A stretch of 64,000 nt of DNA from Alterisphingorhabdus sp038748365. Its GTDB lineage: Bacteria; Pseudomonadota; Alphaproteobacteria; Sphingomonadales; Sphingomonadaceae. The notes under the pieces were generated by a model. It saw only the letters and a list, made by a program, of their open reading frames with translations, had not been told where the DNA came from and searched no databases. Below, in pieces: positions 42,333 to 51,247 of the stretch (positions are counted from its first letter, which is position 1; every line of letters begins with the position of its first letter). The stretch spans positions 77,875-141,874 of the forward strand of contig JBCDIZ010000008.1 of the NCBI GenBank assembly GCA_038748365.1, in the 5' to 3' direction. A program made the position numbers and the translations under genes.

Positions 42333-43472
42333 TTATGGGCGATGTGTATTGGCCACTGCTCGCGATACATTCTGCATGAGTGTCATCCGCTTGGGGATCG
42401 GCGCAGTCGTATCAGCCAGCATCACCACAACAGCATAGCGCGTGCCATCTGGTGCAGTCATTATCCCGATATCATTATAGCCGGTCGAAATTGGCGCCAG
42501 CACCTGGCCCGTGCCGGTCTTGTGCGCAAACTGCCATCCCGTCGGCACACCGCCTTTGAGGCGCTTGGGGCCGCTGCGGGTGCGGCTCATTACATCGAGA
42601 ATCAGCTTGGTTGATTCGGGCGAAAGAAGATCGCCGCGCGCGAGCTTGGACAGCGCACCGGTAATCGCATCGGGGCTGGCGCCGTCAATCGGGTCCTCCA
42701 GATAAGCATTCAACGCCTTGCGTCGTGCTTCATAGGATTGCTTGGCGCGTTCAGCCTGAAAGGCGCGGCCTTCGGACATATATTGCCGCCACTCAATTCC
42801 GGCAATCTGGCTCTGTAACAATCGCTCGCCGGGACCAAAGCGTATCTGGCCCAATTCATTGCGCGCAATAAAATCACGCACCGCATCCGGTCCACCGGCA
42901 TGGCGCAGCAATGCATCATTGGCGCTATTATCGCTGCGGGTAATCGCCTGATCGAGCAGTGAACGCACCGTCTCGACAATTTCGCCCTCACGCTTCACCC
43001 GCGCCGCCATGGGCTGGTGAAACAGGGTCAGATCATTCGGGCCAATACGGATCTTGTCATCAAGGCTGACTTTGCCCTGATCAACCTTGTCGAGCAGCGT
43101 CAGCGCCACCCAAAGTTTGGAAACGCTTTGTTGCGGGAAATATTGGTCACCGCGATGCGACACCGACCAATCGCCATCAATACGCCGCACCGCTATGCCT
43201 GTCTTGCCGGGGAAAGTACGCCACAAGTCAAACAATTGCGTTTTCAGTGCTGCAGGCACCTGAGTGCTGGTGGAGCGCCCTGGTAAGGGAACAGCCGGTG
43301 CTGTTGCGACAGCTCTGGCTGGTGCCTCTGAAGGCGGCGCTGACTGGACCTGGCCATTGCTTGGCGATACGCAAGCCATGGAGGCCATAAGCAATGGCAT
43401 GGAAAGGGCAAAGCGAAGTGGAGGCACAGAGAAAAGCATAGGCATTATTATCGCTCGCATAAGATTTACCAA
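42333..43472 (-). CDS. Class A beta-lactamase-like serine hydrolase
   Basis: 379 residues. Motifs are SxxK at Ser116-Lys119 (QQSVSKL), SDN at 180-182, and KTG at 318-320 (HKTGTG). A GERLLQ at 215-220 could represent the omega-loop Glu-x-x-Leu-Asn with Gln for Asn, but the segment to the next helix is about 20 residues longer than in classical enzymes. The N-terminus has a lipoprotein-like SMAC and a proline/alanine linker. Possible beta-lactamase, possibly another peptidase. No regulator is next to it. Confidence 0.82.
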   Translation of the reverse strand: MVNLMRAIIMPMLFSVPPLRFALSMPLLMASMACVSPSNGQVQSAPPSEAPARAVATAPAVPLPGRSTSTQVPAALKTQLFDLWRTFPGKTGIAVRRIDGDWSVSHRGDQYFPQQSVSKLWVALTLLDKVDQGKVSLDDKIRIGPNDLTLFHQPMAARVKREGEIVETVRSLLDQAITRSDNSANDALLRHAGGPDAVRDFIARNELGQIRFGPGERLLQSQIAGIEWRQYMSEGRAFQAERAKQSYEARRKALNAYLEDPIDGASPDAITGALSKLARGDLLSPESTKLILDVMSRTRSGPKRLKGGVPTGWQFAHKTGTGQVLAPISTGYNDIGIMTAPDGTRYAVVVMLADTTAPIPKRMTLMQNVSRAVANTHRP

Positions 43473-43556
43473 TGATGAAAGTGGATAAATCGTGCCGCGC
43501 AGTGCCTAAATTGTTGAGCTAAATGCGATAAAAGATTCCGCATTTACGACAAGTTG

Positions 43557-43958
43557 TTAGCGGCAGCTTCCCACATGACGCGCTTCGACACTGAACTGAA
43601 ACGGCGCATTATTGAACAGGCCTTGCGAATTAATCTGCGCGAGGCCCGAATTCTCCATTTTCAGTGAGGTATAGCCATGGCCCTTATTGCCACACTGATA
43701 ATAGATATAGCCTTCATCGCCTTTTTCGCGCAGCACCTCGCGCTTGCACAGCGGCCCGCGATGCCGCAATTGCAGCAATTGTTTGCGATCGCGCACACAC
43801 ACTCTGTCCACCTTTTCACCATTGGCCCGGTCACGGATTTCCCACATGCCAAGCTTCAGGGAGCTGAGCCAGGGCATAGCATCCTGCGCCGACACTGGCG
43901 CCGCCAGCGGACTGAGCAGCACTGAAGCCGCAATCAGAAATTTGCCCAAAAAACGCAT
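43557..43958 (-). CDS. Secreted DUF3617-type protein
   Basis: 133 residues with a signal peptide (cut near VSA-QD). LKLGMWEIRDRANGEKVDRVCVRDRKQLLQLRH and the late CGNKGHGYTSLKMENSGLAQINSQGL are the DUF3617-like pattern: a beta-rich domain with four cysteines. It lacks the EF-hand loop of the paralogue at 25523-26065. Function unknown. Confidence 0.7.
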   Translation of the reverse strand: MRFLGKFLIAASVLLSPLAAPVSAQDAMPWLSSLKLGMWEIRDRANGEKVDRVCVRDRKQLLQLRHRGPLCKREVLREKGDEGYIYYQCGNKGHGYTSLKMENSGLAQINSQGLFNNAPFQFSVEARHVGSCR

Positions 43959-44112
43959 TATGCCAGCTTCACCTTCTCAATTATTCCAAGCCCTTATCCT
44001 CTACATAGTAAAGAAATGGGGCGATTTCATGGTGATTTCGGGCACAAACTGTAAATACAGCACGTAAAAAGGGCAGAAAAGTGCGAAAAAGCTGCCAAAA
44101 CGGATATAGTCT

Positions 44113-45033
44113 TTACAGCCCTTCAATTGCGAATATCCGCGAGCAGAAAGCGCAATCAACCTGGATAATGCCATCATTGTCACGCATGTCCTGCCGGTCT
44201 TCCTCGGGGAAGCGGCCCAATATCTCGCGATAGCGCTCGATTGAGCAACGACAACCGCGGCTCAGGTGGCTGCCGGACTCAACACGCACTTCGTCTTCCT
44301 CGTGAAACAAACGCCATACCAGCTGTTCCATACTCAGCATGTTGTCGAGCAACTCCTCATGGCTCAGCGTTTCGGCCAAAATTGCGACATGCTCCCATTC
44401 GGGATGATCATGACGCACATGCAGCCGCTCACGGCCTTCCTCACCATCAGGCAGGTGTTGCAGCAACAGGCCAGCGCCGCGACAATCCTTTTCATCAGCA
44501 TTGATCGCGACCTTGATCAGCGTCAGGATCTGTTCTGACTGAAAGAAATAATGCTGGCACGCAGCCGCTAGAGAATCCCCTTCTATCGGGACAATCCCCT
44601 GATAGCGCCCCTCGCCGCTATCGCGGTCAAAGGTAATCGCCAGATAGCCCGTGCCAAATAATGTTTCGAGCGACGCATTGGCGCCCAAATCAGCGGCCCG
44701 GTCCTCATCAAATTGCGCATAACCACGCAACTCTCCGGCGCGATAATCGACCACCAGCAAAGAGATAACGCCATCGTCTGATTGCGCCTGCATGGTAAGC
44801 TGGCCACCCGCAGATTTAAGCAGCGAGCCAAGCAAGGTCGCCAGTACCAGCGCCTCGGCCAGCACCAGCTTGATTGCCACCGGATAGTCATGCGCCGCTA
44901 AAATCTCGGCCATCACCGCTTCAAGCCGCACGGCACGACCACGTACAGAGCGCTGCGGCAGGAAGAAGCGCAAGGGCTGATCGCGGAAAATCTCGTTTTC
45001 CGTTGCAGAGGGAAGAGTGTCAGTCATGGCCAA
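44113..45033 (-). CDS. hslO: Redox-regulated chaperone Hsp33
   Basis: 306 residues. The N-terminal substrate-binding domain holds LTMQAQSDDGVISLLVVDYRAGELRGYA; the C-terminal redox switch has the zinc cysteines C261-x-C263 (GCRCS) and C294-x-x-C297 (DCAFC). Hsp33 unfolds its switch under oxidation and binds unfolding proteins. The start at 45033 (MAMTDT) may be moved 6 bases to MTDT. It is alone, with a repeat element between it and argF. Confidence 0.95.
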   Translation of the reverse strand: MAMTDTLPSATENEIFRDQPLRFFLPQRSVRGRAVRLEAVMAEILAAHDYPVAIKLVLAEALVLATLLGSLLKSAGGQLTMQAQSDDGVISLLVVDYRAGELRGYAQFDEDRAADLGANASLETLFGTGYLAITFDRDSGEGRYQGIVPIEGDSLAAACQHYFFQSEQILTLIKVAINADEKDCRGAGLLLQHLPDGEEGRERLHVRHDHPEWEHVAILAETLSHEELLDNMLSMEQLVWRLFHEEDEVRVESGSHLSRGCRCSIERYREILGRFPEEDRQDMRDNDGIIQVDCAFCSRIFAIEGL

Positions 45034-45117
45034 TCATATAGTATGTGATTCTGGGTGTTTTTAGACTGGGATCGTCAATCCATTTCGCTAGCCCCGCGCA
45101 AGCGGATCAAAACTTTG

Positions 45118-45195
45118 TCTCGCGCAAAGGCACAAAGACACAAAGAAGCTGCTCCCTGCTGCAAACTCTTCGTGCCTTTGTGCCTTTGTGCGAGA
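45118..45195. repeat. CACAAAG-type inverted repeat between argF and hslO
   Basis: TCTCGCGCAAAGGCACAAAGACACAAAG (45118 onward) and the inverted TCTCGCACAAAGGCACAAAGGCACGAAG (45168-45195) match at 25 of 28 bases. It lies after the argF stop and could end transcription. It resembles the larger unit at 15480-15845. Confidence 0.7.
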
Positions 45196-45256
45196 ATATA
45201 ATTTAACCTTGGCTCCGCCATGCAGAGTTGGTGGTTCAGATAGAGCGGTATCGTTC

Positions 45257-46192
45257 CTAAATCTGGCCAAACACCCAGCGCAATATCGACTTCTGTGCAT
45301 GCACGCGGTTTTCCGCCTCATCCCATATCGCCGATTGCTCACCGTCTAACACATCATCAGTTGCCTCTTCGCCGCGATGCGCGGGTAGGCAGTGGAGGAA
45401 CAGCGCATTGTCACGCGCATGCGCCATCAGCGCCTCATTGACCTGAAATGGCATCATCGCCGCCAGCTTGGCCTCGGAGTCCGCCTGTCCCATGGAGATC
45501 CAGGTATCGGTGACGACGACATCCGCGCCCTTCACCGCCTGAACCGGATCATGGGTGATTGTGATCGCGGAACCCGCTTCTCGCGCACGCGCAATAAAGC
45601 CAGCATCGGGCTCATAGCCCGGTGGTACGCCGATACGGACATTGAAGAACATCATACCCGCCGCTTCGACAATCGAATTGGTGACATTATTGCCATCGCC
45701 GAGCCATGCCAATTCCAGCCCCGGCAGCGCCTTCCCCGCCTCGATAATCGTCAACAGGTCGGCCATAATCTGGCAGGGATGCGACAGATCGGTCAGGCCG
45801 TTGATCACCGGCACCGCGGCATGGCGCGCCATATCCTCGACCTTTTGATGGTCATCGGTCCGCAGCATGATGACATCGGCCATGCGCGACAGAACGCGGG
45901 CGGTATCGGCTACCGTCTCGCCACGGCCAAGCTGTGTCGTCCCAGCATCCAGCACCACCGCCGAACCGCCAAGCTGGCGCATCGCCATATCGAACGATAC
46001 ACGTGTGCGGGTCGAGCTTTTCTCAAACACCATAGCCAGCACATGGCCGTCCAGCGGCGCATCCGCATCCTGACGCCCACGCGGCCAGTGCGCCCGCGCC
46101 GCCTTGCGGTCAATCGCGTCGTTCAGCATCGCCGCGACGGCATCAGGACCGGCGTCGCCAAGGTTCAGGAAATGGCGCATATCGGCGGTCAT
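45257..46192 (-). CDS. argF: Ornithine carbamoyltransferase
   Basis: 311 residues. The carbamoyl-phosphate site FEKSSTRTRVSFDMA, the ornithine-site HCLPAHRGEE and the DTWISMGQ loop are all present. The enzyme makes citrulline from ornithine and carbamoyl phosphate. It overlaps argD by 4 bases, giving an argD-argF operon, the usual arrangement in alphaproteobacteria. Confidence 0.97.
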   Translation of the reverse strand: MTADMRHFLNLGDAGPDAVAAMLNDAIDRKAARAHWPRGRQDADAPLDGHVLAMVFEKSSTRTRVSFDMAMRQLGGSAVVLDAGTTQLGRGETVADTARVLSRMADVIMLRTDDHQKVEDMARHAAVPVINGLTDLSHPCQIMADLLTIIEAGKALPGLELAWLGDGNNVTNSIVEAAGMMFFNVRIGVPPGYEPDAGFIARAREAGSAITITHDPVQAVKGADVVVTDTWISMGQADSEAKLAAMMPFQVNEALMAHARDNALFLHCLPAHRGEEATDDVLDGEQSAIWDEAENRVHAQKSILRWVFGQI

Positions 46193-47388
46193 TCTGCGGC
46201 TTCCAACTGTGCCTGATAGCTGCGCGCACCGGCGGACAGCTTTTCAATGCATTCGTCAATATGGCCCTGCTCGATAATCAGCGGCGGCAGCAGGCGCACA
46301 ACATTATCGCCAGCCGCAACCGCCAACAGGCCATGATGGTCACGCAAATGCGCCACAAACGGACGGCTCTCCACCTTCATCTTAAGGCCCAGCATCAGCC
46401 CGACGCCGCGCACATGATCAAACAGCGTATCATGATTGGGGATCAGCTGGTTCAACGCCGCAGTAAGACGCTCACCGGTGTTGCGCACACCTTCGAGAAA
46501 CTCTTCATTGTTCACCACATCCAGTACCGCTTCGCCTGCGGCCATGGCTAATGGGCCGCCGCCATAGGTGCTGCCATGGCTGCCAAAACCCATGCCGCGC
46601 GCCGCTTTTTCTGTAGCAAGGCAGGCACCAACGGGGAAGCCACCGCCCAGCCCCTTGGCGCTGGCCATAATGTCGGGCTCGACGCCATAATGCTCATAAG
46701 CATAAAGATGCCCGCTACGCGCCACGCCGCATTGCACCTCGTCAAACACCAGCATCATATCGTTATCGTCGCACAGCTTGCGCAGGCCCTGGAGGAATTC
46801 CTTACTCGCCGGTCGGATACCGCCCTCGCCCTGAATTGGCTCGACCAGGAAGCCTGCCGTATCCGGACCAACCGCAGCAGCAGCGGCCTCCAGATCGTCA
46901 AATTCAACATAGCGAAAGCCCTCGAGCATGGGCTGGAAACCCTTATGCATCTTGGTTTGATTGGATGCGCTGATCGTCGCCATGGTGCGGCCATGAAAGG
47001 CGTTTTTGAAGGTGATCAAAACCCGCTTCTTGTCGTCACCATCGTCATGCTGATGATAGGCGCGCGCGGTCTTGATCACGCACTCCACAGCCTCGGCACC
47101 CGAATTGGTAAAAAACACGGTATCGGCAAAGGTGCTGTCGACCAGACGCTGCGCCAGCCGCTCGCCCTGTGGGCTGCCATACATGTTCGACACATGCATC
47201 AGCGTCGCCGCCTGCTCCTGAATCGCCTTGGTCAGATGCGGATGGTTATGCCCCAGCAGATTGACCGCAATACCGCTGGCAAAATCTAGATAACGCTCGC
47301 CATTCTCGCCGATCAGATAACAGCCATCGCCTTTGACGGGCCGCACATCGCAACGCGGATAAACGGGCATAAGCGGGGTGATGGACAT
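46189..47388 (-). CDS. argD: Acetylornithine aminotransferase
   Basis: 399 residues from MSITPLMPVYPRCD; upstream codons have no signal. Class III PLP aminotransferase motifs are clear: FASGIAVNLLGHNHP, FTNSGAEAVE, FHGRTMATISA, EPIQGEGGIRPAS, LVFDEVQCGVARSG and ASAKGLGGGFP with the PLP lysine. It forms acetylornithine in arginine synthesis and often also acts on succinyl-diaminopimelate. First gene of argD-argF. Confidence 0.97.
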   Translation of the reverse strand: MSITPLMPVYPRCDVRPVKGDGCYLIGENGERYLDFASGIAVNLLGHNHPHLTKAIQEQAATLMHVSNMYGSPQGERLAQRLVDSTFADTVFFTNSGAEAVECVIKTARAYHQHDDGDDKKRVLITFKNAFHGRTMATISASNQTKMHKGFQPMLEGFRYVEFDDLEAAAAAVGPDTAGFLVEPIQGEGGIRPASKEFLQGLRKLCDDNDMMLVFDEVQCGVARSGHLYAYEHYGVEPDIMASAKGLGGGFPVGACLATEKAARGMGFGSHGSTYGGGPLAMAAGEAVLDVVNNEEFLEGVRNTGERLTAALNQLIPNHDTLFDHVRGVGLMLGLKMKVESRPFVAHLRDHHGLLAVAAGDNVVRLLPPLIIEQGHIDECIEKLSAGARSYQAQLEAAE

Positions 47389-47644
47389 TGCGCGACAAAC
47401 TCCTGATTGATTCTTCTTTTTGGTCGGAGGCCGCATGCAACCGTCCGAAAAACAGCAAAGGCGGCCCGCAATTATGCCGATCCGCCTTGGAACACAGGTG
47501 GATGATATAGCGAGACGGCAATAGGCGGGTCAACACATGTCGCACATAGGCAGCATGATACCACCGACAGTAGCAGACAAGATTCCCACTGGCGCGCCGC
47601 TAAAGCTTTTGCTAGGCGCTGCATCGCTGGCTTTACAGCGTCAC

Positions 47645-47721
<77 letters not shown>

Positions 47722-47812
47722 TCACATTGTGACATCAAGTCACTGTAATTGTTGATTTATTGGCGCCCGCGAGGATTGCTCCTCAGCCCTACTCTCCAGA
47801 CTTTCGATGCTT

Positions 47813-47831
47813 GTGACACACTGGTGACACA
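47813..47831 (+). promoter_or_regulatory. TGACACAC-N2-GTGACACA motif upstream of the integrase
   Basis: A pair of GTGACAC direct repeats lies between the tRNA gene and the integrase start, within about 12 bases of the ATG. A near copy occurs at about 63920-63938. Such paired repeats could be arm-type integrase sites or an integrase operator. Function is inferred. Confidence 0.35.
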
Positions 47832-47842
47832 AGGAAACGAGA

Positions 47843-48835
47843 ATGGCGTCCATTACGAAGCGAGGAAGCAGTTGGTTCGTACAAATACGAAGAAAAGGTT
47901 TCCGTCCTCGATTCAGATCATTCGCAAGCCACTCAGCCGCACAACAGTGGGCGAGATTGGAAGAGGCGGCAATCGACAACGGCCATGGAAGGGTGGAAAC
48001 GAAAAGTAGCCGTGAAACCACCGTCTCAGAGGTTTTGTCACGGTACGCGAGAGAGAAGACACCCAAAAAGAAAGGGGCCGAGACCGAGCTACTACGGCTC
48101 GCAAAAATGCAAAACGCCCCCTTCGCGCAGCTCTCGATTTCCAATCTCACCAGTTCGGCCGTTGCGGACTATCGAGACCAAAGGCTCTCAGAGGTGCGGC
48201 CAACTACGGTCAGGCGAGAGCTGGGCATCTTGCGGAGCATACTGGAGACAGCCCGCAAGGAGTGGAGCGCACCAATTAGAGAGAATCCCGTCGCCCAAAT
48301 CGCCGTCCCAGCCGCTCAAGATGCCCGAGAAAGGAGATTACGGCCGGGCGAGGAACAGAGGTTGCTTGATTCCATCGACAAAGGGCGAAACCAGTTTGTT
48401 CGCCCAGTTGTGGCGCTCGCCCTAGCGACTGGCCTTCGCCGAGGAGAGTTACTTCGACTGACTTGGGAGGACATTGACCCAGAGCAGCGCACAGCCCTCA
48501 TCCGCGACACTAAGAACGGTTCTGACCGGGTTATCCCGCTCACACGACCAGCCGCATCAATCTTGGAAGACCTAGGCCAAGCATGCGGGGGCGTGTTCCA
48601 GATCACTCCAAATGCGCTTCGCCAGAGTTGGAGAAGAGCATGTCAGCGCGGATCGATCGAAGACCTGAGGTTTCATGACCTCCGACACGAGGCCATCTCC
48701 CGCTTCTTTGAGGTTGGCCTGAGTGTACCAGAGGTGGCGGTGCTGTCAGGCCACAAGGACGCCCGGATGCTGTTTCGCTATACTCATTTGGCCCCCAAAG
48801 CCGTAGGTCAGAGACTCGATGCTATTCTTGCTTAG
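47843..48835 (+). CDS. Tyrosine-type integrase of a genomic island
   Basis: 330 residues. The N-terminal part (1-150) has a DNA-binding SAM-like domain; the catalytic core has Arg199 (TGLRRGE), Lys224 (DTKNGS), His278-Arg281 (FHDLRHE), His304 (SGHKD) and Tyr313 (RYTHL), so all conserved residues are present. It is transcribed away from the tRNA gene, the usual position of an island integrase. No excisionase was recognised nearby. The 122 bases after it are empty. Confidence 0.95.
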   Translation: MASITKRGSSWFVQIRRKGFRPRFRSFASHSAAQQWARLEEAAIDNGHGRVETKSSRETTVSEVLSRYAREKTPKKKGAETELLRLAKMQNAPFAQLSISNLTSSAVADYRDQRLSEVRPTTVRRELGILRSILETARKEWSAPIRENPVAQIAVPAAQDARERRLRPGEEQRLLDSIDKGRNQFVRPVVALALATGLRRGELLRLTWEDIDPEQRTALIRDTKNGSDRVIPLTRPAASILEDLGQACGGVFQITPNALRQSWRRACQRGSIEDLRFHDLRHEAISRFFEVGLSVPEVAVLSGHKDARMLFRYTHLAPKAVGQRLDAILA

Positions 48836-48957
48836 AAACTTGGGCCACTGCTGATTTCAGCCAACATGACTTAAGTGTCCGGCTGCGGAGGACTCATCTG
48901 CGCAGTAGAATGACCGCAATTGGGGGTGAAAGCGGACGACGTTGCGCCAACCATGAA

Positions 48958-50115
48958 TCAATGAGGATTGGCCGCTTCGACTGCAGCCTCGTAGAGAATC
49001 TGGTCCACCCAATTCACCAAACCTTCCGGGAGATAGCTCGCGACCAACTCCAGCCTTGGGTTCCACATCAGTCGGTGCGTCTCCCGGGTGTTGATGTAGG
49101 TCCCCATGTAAAGCGCAGATGTGTGCTCCATACTTGGATAGCGCTCTGTCATCCTCTCGATAATCTCGTCGGATGAATTGCTTGAGGCCAACGCTTCCTC
49201 ATACGCTTCAATATAGCTGAGGCTGTGCTGTAGAGCGCCTTCTGGGGTTAAATGCGGTGTGGACTTCCGCGGTACATGTCCTGGAATAACAACCGCCAGG
49301 TCCATCTCCATCCAATCACGAATCTGAGCTTTCCATATTTCGCGATTTGCAGGCGTGCTTCCACCCATCATTATATGAGCATCGTAGTAGACAATGTCGT
49401 TCGGCAACAGAGCCTTGAGATCAGGTACATAGACAACCGTGTGAGGCTCATTCTCGTGGCCAACACCAACGTCGCCGTAATACTCGTGCCATAGCTGAAT
49501 CTCTCGGCCTTCCAGCATGATCAGATCGCTATCGTATGGCTCGAACGGAACGGAAGGAACCGCTGCGTTATCGCCAAATCGGCTCCTCGCGCGCTCGTCA
49601 TCGGCCTCCATGCGGAGCTGTTGAAGTTCGGACACTCTCGGAGCGGCCAAGAACTGAGCGTTTGGGAATCGCTGCTTCAGCACGCTTGCGCCTTGAGAAT
49701 GGTCCATATGAGCATGGCCGAGGTAGACGATCTTTAGCTCCAGACCTGTACCCTCAATCTCGTCTGCGAGACGCTCCGCTGCAAGCTTGGTTGCCTGCGT
49801 CGCGACAAGGACCATCTCGCGCTCGCCCATGATCATACTGGAAGAGACGTTGATCTCCTCACGCTCAGAAACGAAATGGCGGAGCCGAAGCGGGCTGTCC
49901 GGCACCACCGCCTCGTAAGTGCGATAGGGGGAGTTATCCAATTCGGCTGGGATAAAATCGGACGCGTTTTGGCCGCTTCCGCCACTTACCCAAATGGCTA
50001 GCGCTACGAGAAACAAAACCATGATTCCGAGAGACATGGCGAAAAAGCGCAGGGTGTTCTTGATGGTCATTGCTTTAGCTCGCTTGTCTGAATTTGAGTG
50101 GATTTGCTGAGACAC
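48958..50115 (-). CDS. Membrane-anchored metallo-beta-lactamase-fold hydrolase
   Basis: 385 residues. A membrane span (about 22-45) anchors the protein, followed by the metal site His134-x-His136-x-Asp138-His139 (GHAHMDHSQGA), a later histidine in VGHENEPHTVVYVPDL, YYDAHIMMGGS and IPGHVPRK. The fold is that of MBL hydrolases acting on lactones, sulfate esters or thioesters. An internal ATG at 50070 (MTIKNTLRFF) may be the true start. The enzyme probably faces the periplasm. It overlaps the downstream end of the amidase-like gene. Confidence 0.85.
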   Translation of the reverse strand: MSQQIHSNSDKRAKAMTIKNTLRFFAMSLGIMVLFLVALAIWVSGGSGQNASDFIPAELDNSPYRTYEAVVPDSPLRLRHFVSEREEINVSSSMIMGEREMVLVATQATKLAAERLADEIEGTGLELKIVYLGHAHMDHSQGASVLKQRFPNAQFLAAPRVSELQQLRMEADDERARSRFGDNAAVPSVPFEPYDSDLIMLEGREIQLWHEYYGDVGVGHENEPHTVVYVPDLKALLPNDIVYYDAHIMMGGSTPANREIWKAQIRDWMEMDLAVVIPGHVPRKSTPHLTPEGALQHSLSYIEAYEEALASSNSSDEIIERMTERYPSMEHTSALYMGTYINTRETHRLMWNPRLELVASYLPEGLVNWVDQILYEAAVEAANPH

Positions 50116-51220
50116 GCGGCTGGCGAGCCTGTGCTGCTCCAGCTCTTTCTAGGTGAGCAAGAACTGCCAGAACGCAGCCCTCATCGAATGCGTCGCCGAC
50201 TATTTGGAGACCGACGGGAAGTCCGTCCTCTCCGCTTCCGACGGGTGCCTGGCCGCAGGGAAGACCGGTTAGATTGCCCATGAAAGTAAACCGGCAAGCT
50301 GCCTCAAGGGCCGACACATCAGAGAAACCCGACCTAAACTCGCGCTCAGTGACCTTGGGCGCGACTGATGCCGTGGTCGGCAGAGCAAGAACATCGACCC
50401 GCCTCAAAAGGTCTGCGCATTGCTGGCGCAAAGTCGCTCGCAAGCACTCAGCTTCGATGTAATCGCCTGGAGCGAAAGTTTCGAAGAAACGCATCATGAG
50501 GCGCGTGTCAGTTCCCAGATCGCGCCATCCAATTCGGCGCTGCTCGGCAAGCTCAGCATAGGTCTCGAGGCCAATCACGGCAAAGCCAATGCCGGAAGCG
50601 AAAGCTGCAAGTTCAAGAGAGAGATCGACTAGCTCTGCGCCGTCCCTCTCAATCTCAGATAGAGCTTCGCGGCAAGCCTTGCCTACTTTTGGATCTGCTG
50701 CATCTATCTCTGACTGCAGGACGCCATCGAGCGGACCAAGTGGGTTGCCTGCGGCCCAACGTTCCGCGCTCGCCTTCGCGTCGCGCATCGAGCCTTCATC
50801 ATCGAGATATGTGAAGCAGCCCATCGCTGGGCTTTCGTCCGCCATGGCTCTTGCAGAGCTCAGAGCGCTTTCGACGACCTCGACAGGTGTCGCCTGTCCG
50901 GAAGCGTAGCGGTCGGTCCAAGTTCGAGAGCTGGGTATAGGCTTGGGTTTGGAGGGCAAATCCAAGACACCGCCTAGGCGGCGCGGCGGCTTGGCTCTGA
51001 CCGGTCGATAGTCGAGCGGCATGGGACTGCGAAAAGATGTGTCGAGCTTTAACGCTCCTTCGATCTGAAGGTCTTTGCGGATCTGGCCGGACAAGACACG
51101 GCGAAACGGCTCGAACGCCATCATCGAAACAACGGAGCTAAGCGACGCTCCGCTTAGGCGGGGAGCATGTGAGGCCTTTCGTCGTTTAGGCAGTGTCATA
51201 CTTTCGGTCCTTGATTGCAT
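50075..51220 (-). pseudogene. Amidase-family remnant lacking the catalytic core
   Basis: 381 residues open. The N-terminal region (TWTDRYASGQATPVEVVESALS ... GNPLGPLDGV) and the C-terminal region (DVLALPTTASVAPKV ... NLTGLPCGQAPVGSGEDGLPVGLQIVGDAFDE) are clearly amidase-signature. Between Val167 and Leu168 (near base 50719) the whole central block is missing: the Lys, the glycine/serine-rich signature with the Ser-cis-Ser-Lys triad and the substrate pocket. An active member is about 150-200 residues longer. The frame is kept, so a truncated protein may be made, but amidase activity is not expected. Confidence 0.7.
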
Positions 51221-51247
51221 TTGGACGCTAATTTGGAGGGCACCGCG

